Positions 25,988 through 35,554 are shown, counted from the first letter of the stretch. The stretch is DNA of 64,000 nt from JAIOSF01 sp963677755 (GCA_963677755.1 OY782506.1:1302001-1366000); one strand, 5' to 3'. Numbers and translations are program-made. Notes: generated by a model not told the origin, from the letters alone.

Positions 25988-26976
25988 TTATCATCTCCCT
26001 TTTGTAGTAACTTTAAAACCTCATTATATACATATTCAACTTTAATACTTTCCATACATTCCATATTTGTAGGACATTTTGTTTTATAACATGGATGACA
26101 TTTTATATCGTCATTTGGTTTTATACAAAGATGTTCCCCTCTGTATGGAATAATTTTTACACAATGCTTCACATCAGTTGAGCCAAAGATTGTAACTGTA
26201 TTTGTACCAACACCTGCTGCTATATGAGATGGTCCACTATCATTTCCAATGTATAAATCAACCTGGCTTAATAAGTTTTTTAATTGTGTTAAGTTTGTTT
26301 TATTAACAAATGACTGTATATTTTTTTGCTCCACTTGACTTAATATATAATTTGCATCTTCAAGCTCTAAGTCACTTCCTACTAATACTACTTGAAAGTC
26401 ATCTACTAATCTTTTTATCAACTCACTGTATTTCTCAACACCCCATTTTTTACTAAGCCATCTAGGACTAGTCCCTGTAGATATCGCTATATATTTTTTA
26501 TCTTTTTCTTTTATTATCAAATTGTTACTACTATTAGTAGGAAGCTTTATCAATGTTTTATTTTGTTCAAAATAATCATCTATAATATTTTGAGATATTA
26601 AATTTGTATCTTCAATAATTTCTTTTGTTGATTTCACTTTTACTTTTATATTTAAAAGTTTTTCTATTAAATTATAAGACTTATTCACAACTTTCTTTTT
26701 ATCTAAAAACATAGATATATAGTGAGATGGTTTATTACATTGTAAGTTTATAACTAAGTCATAATTTTGTTTTCTTAATTGGTTAATAGTTTTAAAAAAA
26801 CCGTTATAGATATAATATTCATCAAAATAATCAGTATCTTGATATAGCCCTTTTCCAACACCTGTAGTTAACAATGATATATTATCATCTTTAAAAAAAT
26901 ATCGAATAGCTCTAAATGCTGGTTCAAGAGTCACTAAATCACCTAAAGATGTAAATCGTATCACTAATATATTCAT
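25984..26976 (-). CDS. family 9 glycosyltransferase (heptosyltransferase-like)
   Basis: 330 residues, GT-B fold. The N-terminus NILVIRFTSLGDLVTLEPAF and the C-terminal donor site YIGNDSGPSHIAAGVGTNTV are classic for WaaF/WaaC-type heptosyltransferases. Near the C-terminus there is a four-Cys cluster (KCHPCYKTKC and MECME) that is common in GT9 proteins of unknown specificity. ADP-heptose made by HldE/HldD is the likely donor. It overlaps rmlA by 4 bases. Confidence 0.88.
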   Translation of the reverse strand: MNILVIRFTSLGDLVTLEPAFRAIRYFFKDDNISLLTTGVGKGLYQDTDYFDEYYIYNGFFKTINQLRKQNYDLVINLQCNKPSHYISMFLDKKKVVNKSYNLIEKLLNIKVKVKSTKEIIEDTNLISQNIIDDYFEQNKTLIKLPTNSSNNLIIKEKDKKYIAISTGTSPRWLSKKWGVEKYSELIKRLVDDFQVVLVGSDLELEDANYILSQVEQKNIQSFVNKTNLTQLKNLLSQVDLYIGNDSGPSHIAAGVGTNTVTIFGSTDVKHCVKIIPYRGEHLCIKPNDDIKCHPCYKTKCPTNMECMESIKVEYVYNEVLKLLQKGDDK

Positions 26977-26986
26977 AAATTAAATT

Positions 26987-27955
26987 TTATAATCCTCTAT
27001 CTATTTTTTTAATAAACTTTTCGAAATCTTTTTCTGTATTTGTATATATTTTTAAAAATTTATTATACCCACTTATTGCTGTAGTTTCTAGTAACGATTT
27101 ATTTTCAATTAGTTCAATAAGTTTAGCTGAAAGTTGCTCTGGATTATTGTCACAAACAACGAGGTCTTCTTTGTCAAAAAACTCATTAATAGCTTCTGAT
27201 TTCATTGTTACTATTGTTTTAGCACTAGCAACTGCTTGATAGAGTTTATTTGGCACAACACTTTTAGCTTTTGTACTTTCACCAAATATCCCAAGGATAA
27301 TATCATGTTCCCTTATCTCTGAAGCTAAAGCTGTTTCAGTTATAACTTCACCATTCATAGTGACTTGTTTTAACTTTAAAGTCTCATTGAGTTTCCTCAT
27401 TTCTGGATACATTTGTCCTCTTCCTATAATATTAGCTTCAAACTCAATCCCTTTTTGCTCCATTAGACTCAATGCTTTTAAGATAACATCTATACCGTGA
27501 AGTGGTATAAAAGATCCATAAAAAAGTATTTTTATTTTTTCATTCTCTATTTTTTGCTCACTTGGGAAATAAATATTTCTATCAGCAAGTACTGGGAAAA
27601 CAAAGTGTTTTCCATAAAATTTTCCAAATAACTCTTCCCAATAGTCAAAATGTGATTGTGTATCACTTAAAAGATATTTTGAAAATCTAAAATTAAACCA
27701 ATCTTGAAAATATTTCCACCACGCTCTTGGATTTTTTTTAGTTATCTTTTTTCTATCATATACATAGGTATCATAGTTTGATATAAAAAAATCATTAACT
27801 ATTCTATCTCTTTTGAAAAAGTTTTTAAAAAACTGATTTTTTGAGAAAGGGAGAAGTATATAAATATCATTCTTTAAATCTAAATCTTTAGTAAATTGTT
27901 TAATTATATTAAATCTTGAATAATCTTTGTTGTGTCTGCATAGATACTTAATCAT
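26987..27955 (-). CDS. GT-B glycosyltransferase (family 1/4 type)
   Basis: About 322 residues. The start is placed at ATG 27955 because it overlaps the stop of the preceding gene (ATGA); an in-frame GTG at 27964 would add three residues. The donor-binding half has ILFYGSFIPLHGIDVILKAL, NIIGRGQMYPEMRKL, and VVPNKLYQAVASAKTIV with the acidic contact shifted. This pattern is of family 4-like glycosyltransferases. Specificity is unknown. It lies in a string of three overlapping or nearly abutting glycosyltransferase genes. Confidence 0.82.
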   Translation of the reverse strand: MIKYLCRHNKDYSRFNIIKQFTKDLDLKNDIYILLPFSKNQFFKNFFKRDRIVNDFFISNYDTYVYDRKKITKKNPRAWWKYFQDWFNFRFSKYLLSDTQSHFDYWEELFGKFYGKHFVFPVLADRNIYFPSEQKIENEKIKILFYGSFIPLHGIDVILKALSLMEQKGIEFEANIIGRGQMYPEMRKLNETLKLKQVTMNGEVITETALASEIREHDIILGIFGESTKAKSVVPNKLYQAVASAKTIVTMKSEAINEFFDKEDLVVCDNNPEQLSAKLIELIENKSLLETTAISGYNKFLKIYTNTEKDFEKFIKKIDRGL

Positions 27956-28950
27956 TTGTACCACTCATAAGTTTGTAACTGTTTTATATCTTGATTATAT
28001 AAATTTAAAATATATTGAGAAACTCGTTGTGAATTAAAAAGGGTATGAACTCTTTCTCGTAGCCATTTTGCTTTTTCTATTCTCTCTTTTCCATTTTTTA
28101 AATAATACTCTATTTTAGATGTTAACTCTTCATAGGAGTTATAATATTCCAACTTATCCTCAAAAAAATCTTCCCCATTTATAATCTTTGTACTTAAAGC
28201 AAAAGAGCCATTTCCTAAAATATGAAAGAGTCTATCGGAACTATACCATTCATATTTCAATGTAAAATCTCGATTGTGATTTATAGATATTTTTGAGTTT
28301 GCTAAAGATTGAAGATATTTATCACCAATTACAACAGACTTTTTATCAAACCCTATATACTTAGTATTTATACTTGAGTCTAAGTTTTGATTTAGATACT
28401 CTATCAAAGCAGCTCGCTCTTTATCTGCACGGCCTGTAAATACAACATCACTTTGAAAAGCATTGTTTTTATACCCTTTATATCTTTCCACATTTTCATC
28501 AACTAAATTTGGCAAGAAATAAACATCTTTATTGTACTGTTTAAGTTCACTAATAAACTCTCCACCAGCAGTAGTCAAAACAAATTCAAAATATTGTGCT
28601 ATTTTTTTAAAATATGTTTGTATTGGCACATCATTATACCAATAAATCATCTTAATTTTTTTTTGTTTTAGCTTACTAAAAGTCTCCTCTTCAATCAACT
28701 CTGCATGACCAAAAATTATTAGATCAGGATTAATATCATCAACTAAATCTAAAAAAAATTGATTCATCTTTTTTATACCATTTTTTTTGTTTCGAAAAAA
28801 AGACATATATCTTGAAGTGTCTCTATAATCAAAATTATGGACAAAATGGTTATTCCGAATGAGTCCTTGAGATATTTTAATAGGATTTGCATAAAGTGAG
28901 CCACCAGTTTTAGTCACTATATTAAAAGGGGCACAATGTATTATCCGCAT
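27952..28950 (-). CDS. CgeB-like glycosyltransferase
   Basis: 332 residues. The C-terminal half contains DRLFHILGNGSFALSTKI, then a short acidic helix region and YYLKNGKERIEKAKWLRERV, the layout of Glyco_trans_1_2/CgeB proteins. The N-terminal half has the strand DLIIFGHAEL and KMIYWYNDVP. This is the same broad family as the gene at 12468-13433. It overlaps the next gene by 4 bases (ATGA). Confidence 0.78.
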   Translation of the reverse strand: MRIIHCAPFNIVTKTGGSLYANPIKISQGLIRNNHFVHNFDYRDTSRYMSFFRNKKNGIKKMNQFFLDLVDDINPDLIIFGHAELIEEETFSKLKQKKIKMIYWYNDVPIQTYFKKIAQYFEFVLTTAGGEFISELKQYNKDVYFLPNLVDENVERYKGYKNNAFQSDVVFTGRADKERAALIEYLNQNLDSSINTKYIGFDKKSVVIGDKYLQSLANSKISINHNRDFTLKYEWYSSDRLFHILGNGSFALSTKIINGEDFFEDKLEYYNSYEELTSKIEYYLKNGKERIEKAKWLRERVHTLFNSQRVSQYILNLYNQDIKQLQTYEWYK

Positions 28951-28951
28951 A

Positions 28952-30040
28952 TTATCCTATAACTCCTTCATAAACTGCAATAGTTTTATTTACCATATTT
29001 TCTAAACTGAAATTTTTAGATATATAATTATACCCATCGAAGTTTAAATTTTGTGATTTAAGAATATTTTTTGCTAATCCTTCATCATCACCAACTTCAA
29101 AAAAGTAGCCACTTTCACCATCTCTAATAATATCTTTAACCCCACCATGATTTGTAGCTACTACTGGGGTATTAAGAGCAATTGCTTCTGCTACTGCTCT
29201 TCCGAAACTTTCTGGTTTTTTTGAGCTACTTACGACTATATCACTTAAGGCATAAATTTGTTCTATTCTATTTTGACTTCCTGTAAAAGTAATATTATTT
29301 TCTAACTGTAGCTTTTTTATTAACTCTTTTAATGAGTTGAGATACTCTTGTTTGTCATCCCTTACCCCTCCAACAATCAAAGCATTAATATTTGGAATAG
29401 TTTGTTTTACAATAGAGATAGCCTTTATAAAAGTTTCATAATCTTTTAGTTGTGTCACTCTACCGACACTTGAAACAATAAATTTATCTTCTAAAGAAAA
29501 TTTTTGTGTAAAATTTTTTATGAAAGCTTCATCAACATTTTTTGGATTAAAAAGTTCTAAATCTATCCCTCTAGCAATAATGGTGATTTTTTTATTTTCT
29601 GTATTGTAGTTTTTTTGAATATACTCTTTTATACTTCCACTCACACAAATTACTGCATCTGCTTTTGTCATTATACGGCTATAAAAACTAACACTATTAA
29701 AACCATGAACGGTGCTAACCACTTTTATACCTAAGCTTTGATTTGCAAAATAAACTAACCATGCAGGAACTCTACTTCGTACATGAATAATATCTGGAGA
29801 TATATCTTTTAAAATTCTTTTTAATTGCAAAATTCTTGTGAATACAGTAAAAATATTTTTAGAACAAACATCAAACTTAATATGCTTTGCACCATCTTGT
29901 ACTATTTGAGTTTCTAGTTTTCCCCCATTGCTTATCACAAAAGATTCTATACCTTTTTTTGTGTATTCACGAGAGAGTTCTACCACACCTCTTTCAACTC
30001 CACCCTCATTTAACTCGGGAACTATTTGAACAACTCTCAA
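28952..30040 (-). CDS. family 4 glycosyltransferase
   Basis: 362 residues, GT-B fold. The N-terminus RVVQIVPELNEGGVERGVVEL, SSVGRVTQLKDYETFIKAI in the donor domain, and SKKPESFGRAVAEAIALNTPVVATNHGG (quoted here in parts: PESFGRAVAEA is the EX7E-like donor motif) place it firmly in GT4. It overlaps the ELM1-like gene by 4 bases and is followed after one base by the CgeB-like gene. The acceptor is unknown; lipopolysaccharide core or O-chain is implied by context. Confidence 0.9.
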   Translation of the reverse strand: MRVVQIVPELNEGGVERGVVELSREYTKKGIESFVISNGGKLETQIVQDGAKHIKFDVCSKNIFTVFTRILQLKRILKDISPDIIHVRSRVPAWLVYFANQSLGIKVVSTVHGFNSVSFYSRIMTKADAVICVSGSIKEYIQKNYNTENKKITIIARGIDLELFNPKNVDEAFIKNFTQKFSLEDKFIVSSVGRVTQLKDYETFIKAISIVKQTIPNINALIVGGVRDDKQEYLNSLKELIKKLQLENNITFTGSQNRIEQIYALSDIVVSSSKKPESFGRAVAEAIALNTPVVATNHGGVKDIIRDGESGYFFEVGDDEGLAKNILKSQNLNFDGYNYISKNFSLENMVNKTIAVYEGVIG

Positions 30041-30918
30041 ATAACAACCTTTTCTAAATATGGTATATAATCAAATCTTCCTTGAAAATCTTCAACATTT
30101 TTAGCTAACTTGTGAAATTTTGTATTCTTTTTTTTACTTTCTAATTGTATTATATGGATATTTGCATCACTATTTGCTTTTGCTTCACTTAACATTGATG
30201 TTGAATCTATAGTTATAAAAAGCTCATCGCAAATATCTATAAAATCTGGTATTGGATTGATTTTACTATTTTTTGAATAAATTATCTCATAATCAAATTT
30301 ATACTTTTCAAGTAGTTTATCTATCTCTTTTGGTGTTCTTCTTGAAGTTGTTATATATTTTAAATGACTTGGATATTTTTTGTAAATCTTATCTAATACT
30401 ATTTGTATATTTACTACATCCATACTAAAAATTGAATTATTTCCACCTAATATTATAGCTAAAGATTGTTGTTCAGTCTTTTTAATATACCCTTTTGGTG
30501 TGTTAATAGATAAATTAAATGGGATTGTTATTATATTATCTAAAACCGGTGGATTATCATGTTGTTGAGCAACTATATAATCAAAATCACTATACCTAAA
30601 CCCCCTAGGTAGCATAATAGCAATAGATTTTGTATCTAATTTTTTTGCTATATATTTATTAGTATAGTATGTTGATGAACCTGTCGAGATAATAGCATCA
30701 TATTTTTTATTATCACTTTTATAATGGTGAAAGTTAATATATAGATCTAAGAAGTCTAAAAGATAAGAAAAAAGTTTTTTTAATTTACAGAAAGCTTCTA
30801 TCTCAAAAACATCATAATCTAAATTTTTGAGTTTACAAAAAGCGATTGATTGATTTAAATGTCCAATCTTCCCATCACTTATAATTAATACTTTTTTTTG
30901 GCTATTCATAGATTTCAC
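30037..30918 (-). CDS. ELM1-family GT-B-like protein
   Basis: 293 residues from GTG 30918; ATG 30909 (MNSQKKVLIISDGK) is an equally good start. The pattern VLIISDGKIGHLNQSIAF, IISTGSSTYYTNKYIA, LAIILGGNNSIFSMD and LFITIDSTSMLSEA is that of the family named after the plant mitochondrial fission protein ELM1. In bacteria these are GT-B-fold proteins of uncertain role found in lipopolysaccharide loci. It overlaps lpxL by 17 bases and the GT4 gene by 4. A glycosyltransferase role is the natural guess. Confidence 0.78.
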   Translation of the reverse strand: MKSMNSQKKVLIISDGKIGHLNQSIAFCKLKNLDYDVFEIEAFCKLKKLFSYLLDFLDLYINFHHYKSDNKKYDAIISTGSSTYYTNKYIAKKLDTKSIAIMLPRGFRYSDFDYIVAQQHDNPPVLDNIITIPFNLSINTPKGYIKKTEQQSLAIILGGNNSIFSMDVVNIQIVLDKIYKKYPSHLKYITTSRRTPKEIDKLLEKYKFDYEIIYSKNSKINPIPDFIDICDELFITIDSTSMLSEAKANSDANIHIIQLESKKKNTKFHKLAKNVEDFQGRFDYIPYLEKVVI

Positions 30919-31786
30919 TATTGTACTGTTTAAATCTTTTATGTTGCCAAAACCACTGTTCAGGTTTTTGCAATATATGTTGTTCCATTATATTGGCCTG
31001 TGCTTGTGTAAGCTCAAATATTTTATTTTCACCTTTAAAATTAGATGGCTCAAGTGGTTCATAAAATTTTGCTGTATATTTTCCAAAACTATCCATAGTG
31101 AAAAATAGAGGTAAAATAAGAGCATCAAACTTTACAGCAAGCCTAGAAGAGGAATCTGTTTGTTTTACTTTATGTCCAAAAAAATCAACATCAATACCTG
31201 CTGTATTATGTTGATCTATCACTAAACCTAATATCCTATTGTTTTTTAAAGCCTTTATAAGCCCTCTCCCTGCTTCATCTTTTGAAAGCATTTGTGTATT
31301 ATTTTTAGTTCTCGTTTTATCTAATTCATCATTTAAGTACTTATTATTCATAGGTCTTCCAACCATTGTAGTTGGAGCATATTTCAATGGAATAAAAGTA
31401 TTACCATACTCCCAATTACCATAATGTGCAGTTATTAATATAATTTTTCTTTTATTTTTTAAAGCGTCTAAAATATACTGTTCATTCTCTACTGTTATTT
31501 TTGATTCAAAACCCTCTAAATCTAATGTTTGATTTTCAATAAATTCGTAAAGATTATAAACCAAATTTTGATAACTTTTTTTTATTATGGTATATTTTTC
31601 TATTTCAGATAACCTGTTACTATACACAAAGTCTAAATTTGCTTTTGCATATTTTTTGTGCTCTTTATCAAAAATATATAATAATATTGCCAATCCATCA
31701 AGAAATAATTTAACTAATAATTTAGGAAGCAATAAAACTATAAATTTAAAAAATTTATAAAGTAAATATATTAAATAATCTATCAA
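30902..31786 (-). CDS. lpxL: lipid A lauroyl-type acyltransferase (LpxL/HtrB family)
   Basis: 294 residues. N-terminal membrane anchor (about 10-38), then the HX4D/E catalytic motif as TAHYGNWEYG near residue 120, GRPMNNKYLN, and LVIDQH-containing segment with FFGH. These are features of LpxL/LpxM enzymes that add a secondary acyl chain to Kdo-lipid A at the inner membrane. Which acyl position is used cannot be told. It is separated by 19 bases from the ppx/gppA gene upstream. Confidence 0.88.
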   Translation of the reverse strand: MIDYLIYLLYKFFKFIVLLLPKLLVKLFLDGLAILLYIFDKEHKKYAKANLDFVYSNRLSEIEKYTIIKKSYQNLVYNLYEFIENQTLDLEGFESKITVENEQYILDALKNKRKIILITAHYGNWEYGNTFIPLKYAPTTMVGRPMNNKYLNDELDKTRTKNNTQMLSKDEAGRGLIKALKNNRILGLVIDQHNTAGIDVDFFGHKVKQTDSSSRLAVKFDALILPLFFTMDSFGKYTAKFYEPLEPSNFKGENKIFELTQAQANIMEQHILQKPEQWFWQHKRFKQYNSEIYE

Positions 31787-31805
31787 TAAAAAACCTTTAT
31801 TTATT

Positions 31806-33284
31806 CTATTCCAGTTCTAAAACTATATCTTCTGGTGATTTTATCTTAATCAAATCACTTTTAACAAGATGATTTTTATCTTCTGAACTCACTTTTAATA
31901 TATTGTTTTCGAGGGTAAAATCATATTTTACTTTACCGTATTCTGCATTTAGTTTTAAATTTAAAGTCATCATAAAATTTAACCATTGAACAGTATCAAG
32001 AGATGGTAGTAAAGTATTAAATTGGGCTATATCTTCCTTTTTAGGGAGAGCTTTCCCACTATATTTGGCAACTATTGAAATCAACACTTTCTCTTCATGT
32101 GAAAATCCATAGTTTAATCCATTTAAAATAAACCAAAAAGAGTTTTCTTGTGTTTTATAAAAGTTTAACGATTGTCCAATGAGTTGTAATTTTGATGCTA
32201 TTACTAAAATTGAACTATATTTTGATTCAAGATTATGCAATGGCTTTAAAATTTCAAATATTTTTTTTGCATTATTTCCTAAATAAGCACTTTGAGTTTG
32301 GTCATCAACAAATCTGTCTAATAAGCTTCTTACACTAGGATTAAAATTTGATGGAAACTTATGATGTGAAGTTCTCAGTATATCACATAAATATACCCCT
32401 TCTCTTACTCCAACTCCGCTTGTAATTACATATTTTACTTTAAAATACTCTAGAATTGTTTTAAAAATAAAAGTACCAGTAGCAATAGTATCATATCTGT
32501 CTTTTCTAATACCTATTTGTTTTAACTCTTTTTTATTTTTATAGTTTACAATGTTTTCAAATATACTTTTGTTTTCTTCTACACTATAAGTAAATCCATG
32601 TAGAGTATCTATTGGGTATTGGGTATTTTGGATTACACAGCGACTCAAAGCTCTTGCTGTTCCACCTAACCCAACAATATTTTCAAACAATGAATAATTG
32701 CTTGTAAATAATTCTTCATTATCTTCAATTTGTTCTATAATATATTTTTTTGCACCTTCAAAGTCATTTTTATAAAAAAACAACTCCTGCATTCGCACTG
32801 TTCCAATTTTTAAAGAGATAGTTTCAACAATATTTTTCTCTTTAACAAATGCAAACTCGGTACTTCCTCCACCAATATCAACTGTCACAAAATTATTACA
32901 CTCGAGAAGATTTGCTGTAGCTACTCCACCGTAATAAGCCTCTTTTTGTCCATCAATTACTTTTATATTGAGTTGTAATTCTTTTGAAACTCGATTTAAA
33001 AATAATTTTGCATTTGGAGCATCTCGTAAAGCAGAAGTTGCTACACACAATATTTTTCTTGATTTTAGATTTTTTGCAATATTAAGAAAAGATTTTAAAG
33101 CATCATAAGCTCTTTGCATTGGAAGGTCTTGAAGGTTACCATTATTTTCATAACATCCTTCACTAATTTTTACTTTTGATTTTGATTCGTTAATTAAATG
33201 AAAAGCATATCGACTAGTTTTTTTAAAAACAACCATCCTCATTGAGTTTGAACCAATATCAATGATGGTTGTTGTTTTTGCCAT
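31806..33284 (-). CDS. Ppx/GppA-family exopolyphosphatase / (p)ppGpp-related phosphatase
   Basis: 492 residues. Actin-like ATPase-fold motifs are TTIIDIGSNSMRMVVFKK, VTVDIGGGSTEFAF and IVGLGGTARALSR, with a C-terminal HD-like helical domain (about 310-490). Family members hydrolyse polyphosphate and/or pppGpp. It starts one base after the ferredoxin gene. Ppx or GppA specificity cannot be settled by eye. Confidence 0.9.
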   Translation of the reverse strand: MAKTTTIIDIGSNSMRMVVFKKTSRYAFHLINESKSKVKISEGCYENNGNLQDLPMQRAYDALKSFLNIAKNLKSRKILCVATSALRDAPNAKLFLNRVSKELQLNIKVIDGQKEAYYGGVATANLLECNNFVTVDIGGGSTEFAFVKEKNIVETISLKIGTVRMQELFFYKNDFEGAKKYIIEQIEDNEELFTSNYSLFENIVGLGGTARALSRCVIQNTQYPIDTLHGFTYSVEENKSIFENIVNYKNKKELKQIGIRKDRYDTIATGTFIFKTILEYFKVKYVITSGVGVREGVYLCDILRTSHHKFPSNFNPSVRSLLDRFVDDQTQSAYLGNNAKKIFEILKPLHNLESKYSSILVIASKLQLIGQSLNFYKTQENSFWFILNGLNYGFSHEEKVLISIVAKYSGKALPKKEDIAQFNTLLPSLDTVQWLNFMMTLNLKLNAEYGKVKYDFTLENNILKVSSEDKNHLVKSDLIKIKSPEDIVLELE

Positions 33285-33536
33285 TTAGTCTTCTTTTTCT
33301 AATTGATCAAATTTAAATTGTAATTCTTCCATTGTTTCTTGGTTATCAGGATCTAAAATAATACAATCAACTGGACAAACTTCTATACATTGAGGTTCAT
33401 CAAAACTTCCTACACATTCCGTACATAGATCTGAATCTATAATATATATCGGATCTCCCTCTTCTATGGCGATATTAGGACACTCTTCTCTACAAGCATC
33501 ACATGCAATACACTCATCTGTTATCATTAAAGACAT
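33285..33536 (-). CDS. YfhL-type 2[4Fe-4S] ferredoxin
   Basis: 83 residues. The first cluster motif is CIACDACREECP; the second is the expanded CTECVGSFDEPQCIEVCPVDC, as in the Allochromatium-type/YfhL ferredoxins with the 6-8 residue insertion and a C-terminal acidic helix. It is a soluble electron carrier. A TATAAT (33549-33554 complement) and the site AGGAAAG precede the ATG, though the leader would be very short, so the true promoter may be further up. Confidence 0.92.
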   Translation of the reverse strand: MSLMITDECIACDACREECPNIAIEEGDPIYIIDSDLCTECVGSFDEPQCIEVCPVDCIILDPDNQETMEELQFKFDQLEKED

Positions 33537-33639
33537 TTACACTTTCCTATTATAATTAAATTTAATGGATTTATAACCTAATTTTCTTTAATAAATTCTT
33601 TAATTATAAGTAAGTGCTTATATTTTTTGCTTTTTTCAA

Positions 33640-34281
33640 TTAACTTGCTAGTATATCATCACCAAATACATCTTCTCTTATGTTTCTTTTTTTCACATAA
33701 TTATTCAATCCAATATGGTTATTGTAACCTAAAACTTTTGCTATTTTTCTTACACTTAAACCTACACTTAACAGCTCTTCAATTTTTTCTCGTTGTTGAT
33801 CAAATTTTGATTTTTGAATTGTTCCTTTTGGTTTTCCTAAAGATACACCATCAAGTTTTTTTGCAGTTAAAGCTTCTTTTGTTCGTAAACTCATTAAATC
33901 TTTTTCAAGATTAATAGTCATACCAATAACACCTAAAATCATTTTTGTTAACATATCATCATTACTCACAAAATCTAAATTTTGTGACACACTAATAATT
34001 CTTACTCCATGACTTAATAAATACTTGATATTTTTTAATATTGAAGCAGTAGTTCGTCCAAACACATTTATATCATAAACTACAACAACACATCCATTTT
34101 TACAAGTTTCTAGTATCTTATAGATATTTGCTTCTTCATCTGGAACATTCACTTCAACTTCAATATTCTTGTCTAATTGTAATTTCTTCTCTCTAATATA
34201 TTTTGCAATTCCTATTGCTTGTGCATCTGTATATTCATCATTATTTTTATTTACTCTTATAAAACTTACAACTTTTTTCAT
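33640..34281 (-). CDS. resolvase-family protein lacking the catalytic serine
   Basis: 213 residues with the serine-recombinase layout: N-terminal domain (1-130), long helix (about 130-160), and C-terminal helix-turn-helix (SVGLSVRKIAKVLGY and onward). The start motif is FIRVNKNNDE where active resolvases have ARVST, so the nucleophilic Ser is Asn. The usual DRLGR segment reads DINVFGR, without the first Arg. It is therefore probably not a recombinase but a DNA-binding protein, perhaps a regulator. It stands between the ferredoxin and the divergent ubiX-coaD-tmk operon. AAGGAACTAATC precedes the ATG. Confidence 0.82.
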   Translation of the reverse strand: MKKVVSFIRVNKNNDEYTDAQAIGIAKYIREKKLQLDKNIEVEVNVPDEEANIYKILETCKNGCVVVVYDINVFGRTTASILKNIKYLLSHGVRIISVSQNLDFVSNDDMLTKMILGVIGMTINLEKDLMSLRTKEALTAKKLDGVSLGKPKGTIQKSKFDQQREKIEELLSVGLSVRKIAKVLGYNNHIGLNNYVKKRNIREDVFGDDILAS

Positions 34282-34472
34282 GATTAGTTCCTTATATATT
34301 TTGTATTATTTAAATAGTAATAATAATACATTTTCTATTAGTATCTATTTAAAACTTATACAAAATGTTATCATTTATATTCTTAAACTAATATTAAGAA
34401 TTGTTAAAATATCTCCAACAATTTGTTCAAAAGAGCTTTTTAGATAAAATACAAAAAATTAAAGGCAAAAAC

Positions 34473-35048
34473 TTGAATCATCAAAAAAGCATAAAGAGAT
34501 TAGTAATAGGTATATCAGGAGCTTCTGGGGTTGAGTTAGGGTTGAAATTCCTAAAATTTATTCCAAAAGAGATAGAAGTTTTTCTTGTTTTATCAAAAAG
34601 TGCTAAATATACTTTATCTCTAGAATCAAATAACAGTTATAAAGCTATAACATTAAAAGAAAATGTTACTTTATATGATGATACAGAGCTTGGTGCTCCT
34701 ATATCTTCTGGTTCTTTTCAAACAGATGCTTTTATTGTAGTTCCTTGTAGTATGAATACTTTAGCAAAGTGTACTGTTGGAATTTCAGATACACTTATCA
34801 CACGAGTTTTTAGTGTAATGCTAAAAGAGAGACGCAATATAGTATTAGCACCAAGAGAGATGCCATACAATACTATTCAGTTAGAAAACATGGCAAAATT
34901 GTCTTCATTAGGTGTAGCTATAGCACCGCCTGTAATAGGCTACTATAGCAAACAACAAACTTTAGAAGATATGGAAAAGTTTATCATAGGAAAATGGCTT
35001 GATTTACTTCATATAGAACATGATTTATTTAAAAGATGGGGAGAGTAA
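34473..35048 (+). CDS. ubiX: flavin prenyltransferase
   Basis: About 191 residues from TTG 34473, chosen because AAGG lies 7-8 bases before it and the length then fits UbiX; the frame is open upstream to 34401 but that extension is unlike the family. Motifs are VIGISGASGVELGLKFL, GAPISSGSFQTDAFIVVPCSMNTLAK and APREMPYN. It joins dimethylallyl phosphate to FMN, making the cofactor for UbiD-type decarboxylases. It is first of an operon with coaD and tmk. Confidence 0.93.
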   Translation: MNHQKSIKRLVIGISGASGVELGLKFLKFIPKEIEVFLVLSKSAKYTLSLESNNSYKAITLKENVTLYDDTELGAPISSGSFQTDAFIVVPCSMNTLAKCTVGISDTLITRVFSVMLKERRNIVLAPREMPYNTIQLENMAKLSSLGVAIAPPVIGYYSKQQTLEDMEKFIIGKWLDLLHIEHDLFKRWGE

Positions 35049-35050
35049 TC

Positions 35051-35554
35051 TTGACACAACACACAAAAAGAAGAGCTATATATAGTGGAACTTTTGATCC
35101 AATTACCAATGGTCATATGGATATTATTAAAAGAGGATTAAAAATATACGATGAGATTATTATTGCAGTTGCAACATCTACATCAAAAAGACCAATGTTT
35201 AATCTTAATAGTAGGGTAAAACTTATACAAGAGACTATAAAAGAGCTAGATGGGCTTACTGTTGAATCTTTTGATACCCTTATTGTTGATTTTGCAAAAG
35301 AGAAAAATGTGTATAATATTATAAGAGGTTTAAGAACAAACACAGACTTTGAATATGAGCTTCAAATGTCATATGCAAATAGTTCCCTTGATAAAAATAT
35401 TGATACAGTATTTTTAATGCCTGCATTAGAAAATGCTTTTGTAAGTTCTTCAGTTGTAAGGGAGCTTATACGATTTAATGGTAGATATGATCATCTAGTT
35501 CCAAATCAAATTTTAAATACATTAGATAAAGAGGTAAAACAATTATGTATGTAA
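35051..35554 (+). CDS. coaD: phosphopantetheine adenylyltransferase
   Basis: About 167 residues from TTG 35051, two bases after the ubiX stop with GGGGAGAG just upstream; an in-frame ATG at 35036 is possible but would add residues before the conserved start. Motifs are AIYSGTFDPITNGHMDII (T/HxGH nucleotidyltransferase), RGLRTNTDFEYELQM and SSSVVRELI. It is the penultimate step of coenzyme A synthesis, in the cytoplasm. It overlaps tmk by 10 bases. Confidence 0.95.
   Translation: MTQHTKRRAIYSGTFDPITNGHMDIIKRGLKIYDEIIIAVATSTSKRPMFNLNSRVKLIQETIKELDGLTVESFDTLIVDFAKEKNVYNIIRGLRTNTDFEYELQMSYANSSLDKNIDTVFLMPALENAFVSSSVVRELIRFNGRYDHLVPNQILNTLDKEVKQLCM

Noticed and set aside
33600..33640. Hairpin ATAAG-TAAGTG-CTTAT followed by T-runs as a terminator
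   Set aside because: The T-runs are on the plus strand, where no gene ends; the flanking genes are both on the minus strand.
33627..33914. Plus-strand Leu/Phe/His-rich open frame opposite the resolvase-like gene
   Set aside because: It has low-complexity shadow composition, no ribosome site, and is fully inside a convincing minus-strand gene.
34401..34472. N-terminal extension of ubiX
   Set aside because: The extra residues do not resemble UbiX, whereas TTG 34473 has AAGG at proper spacing and gives the normal length.
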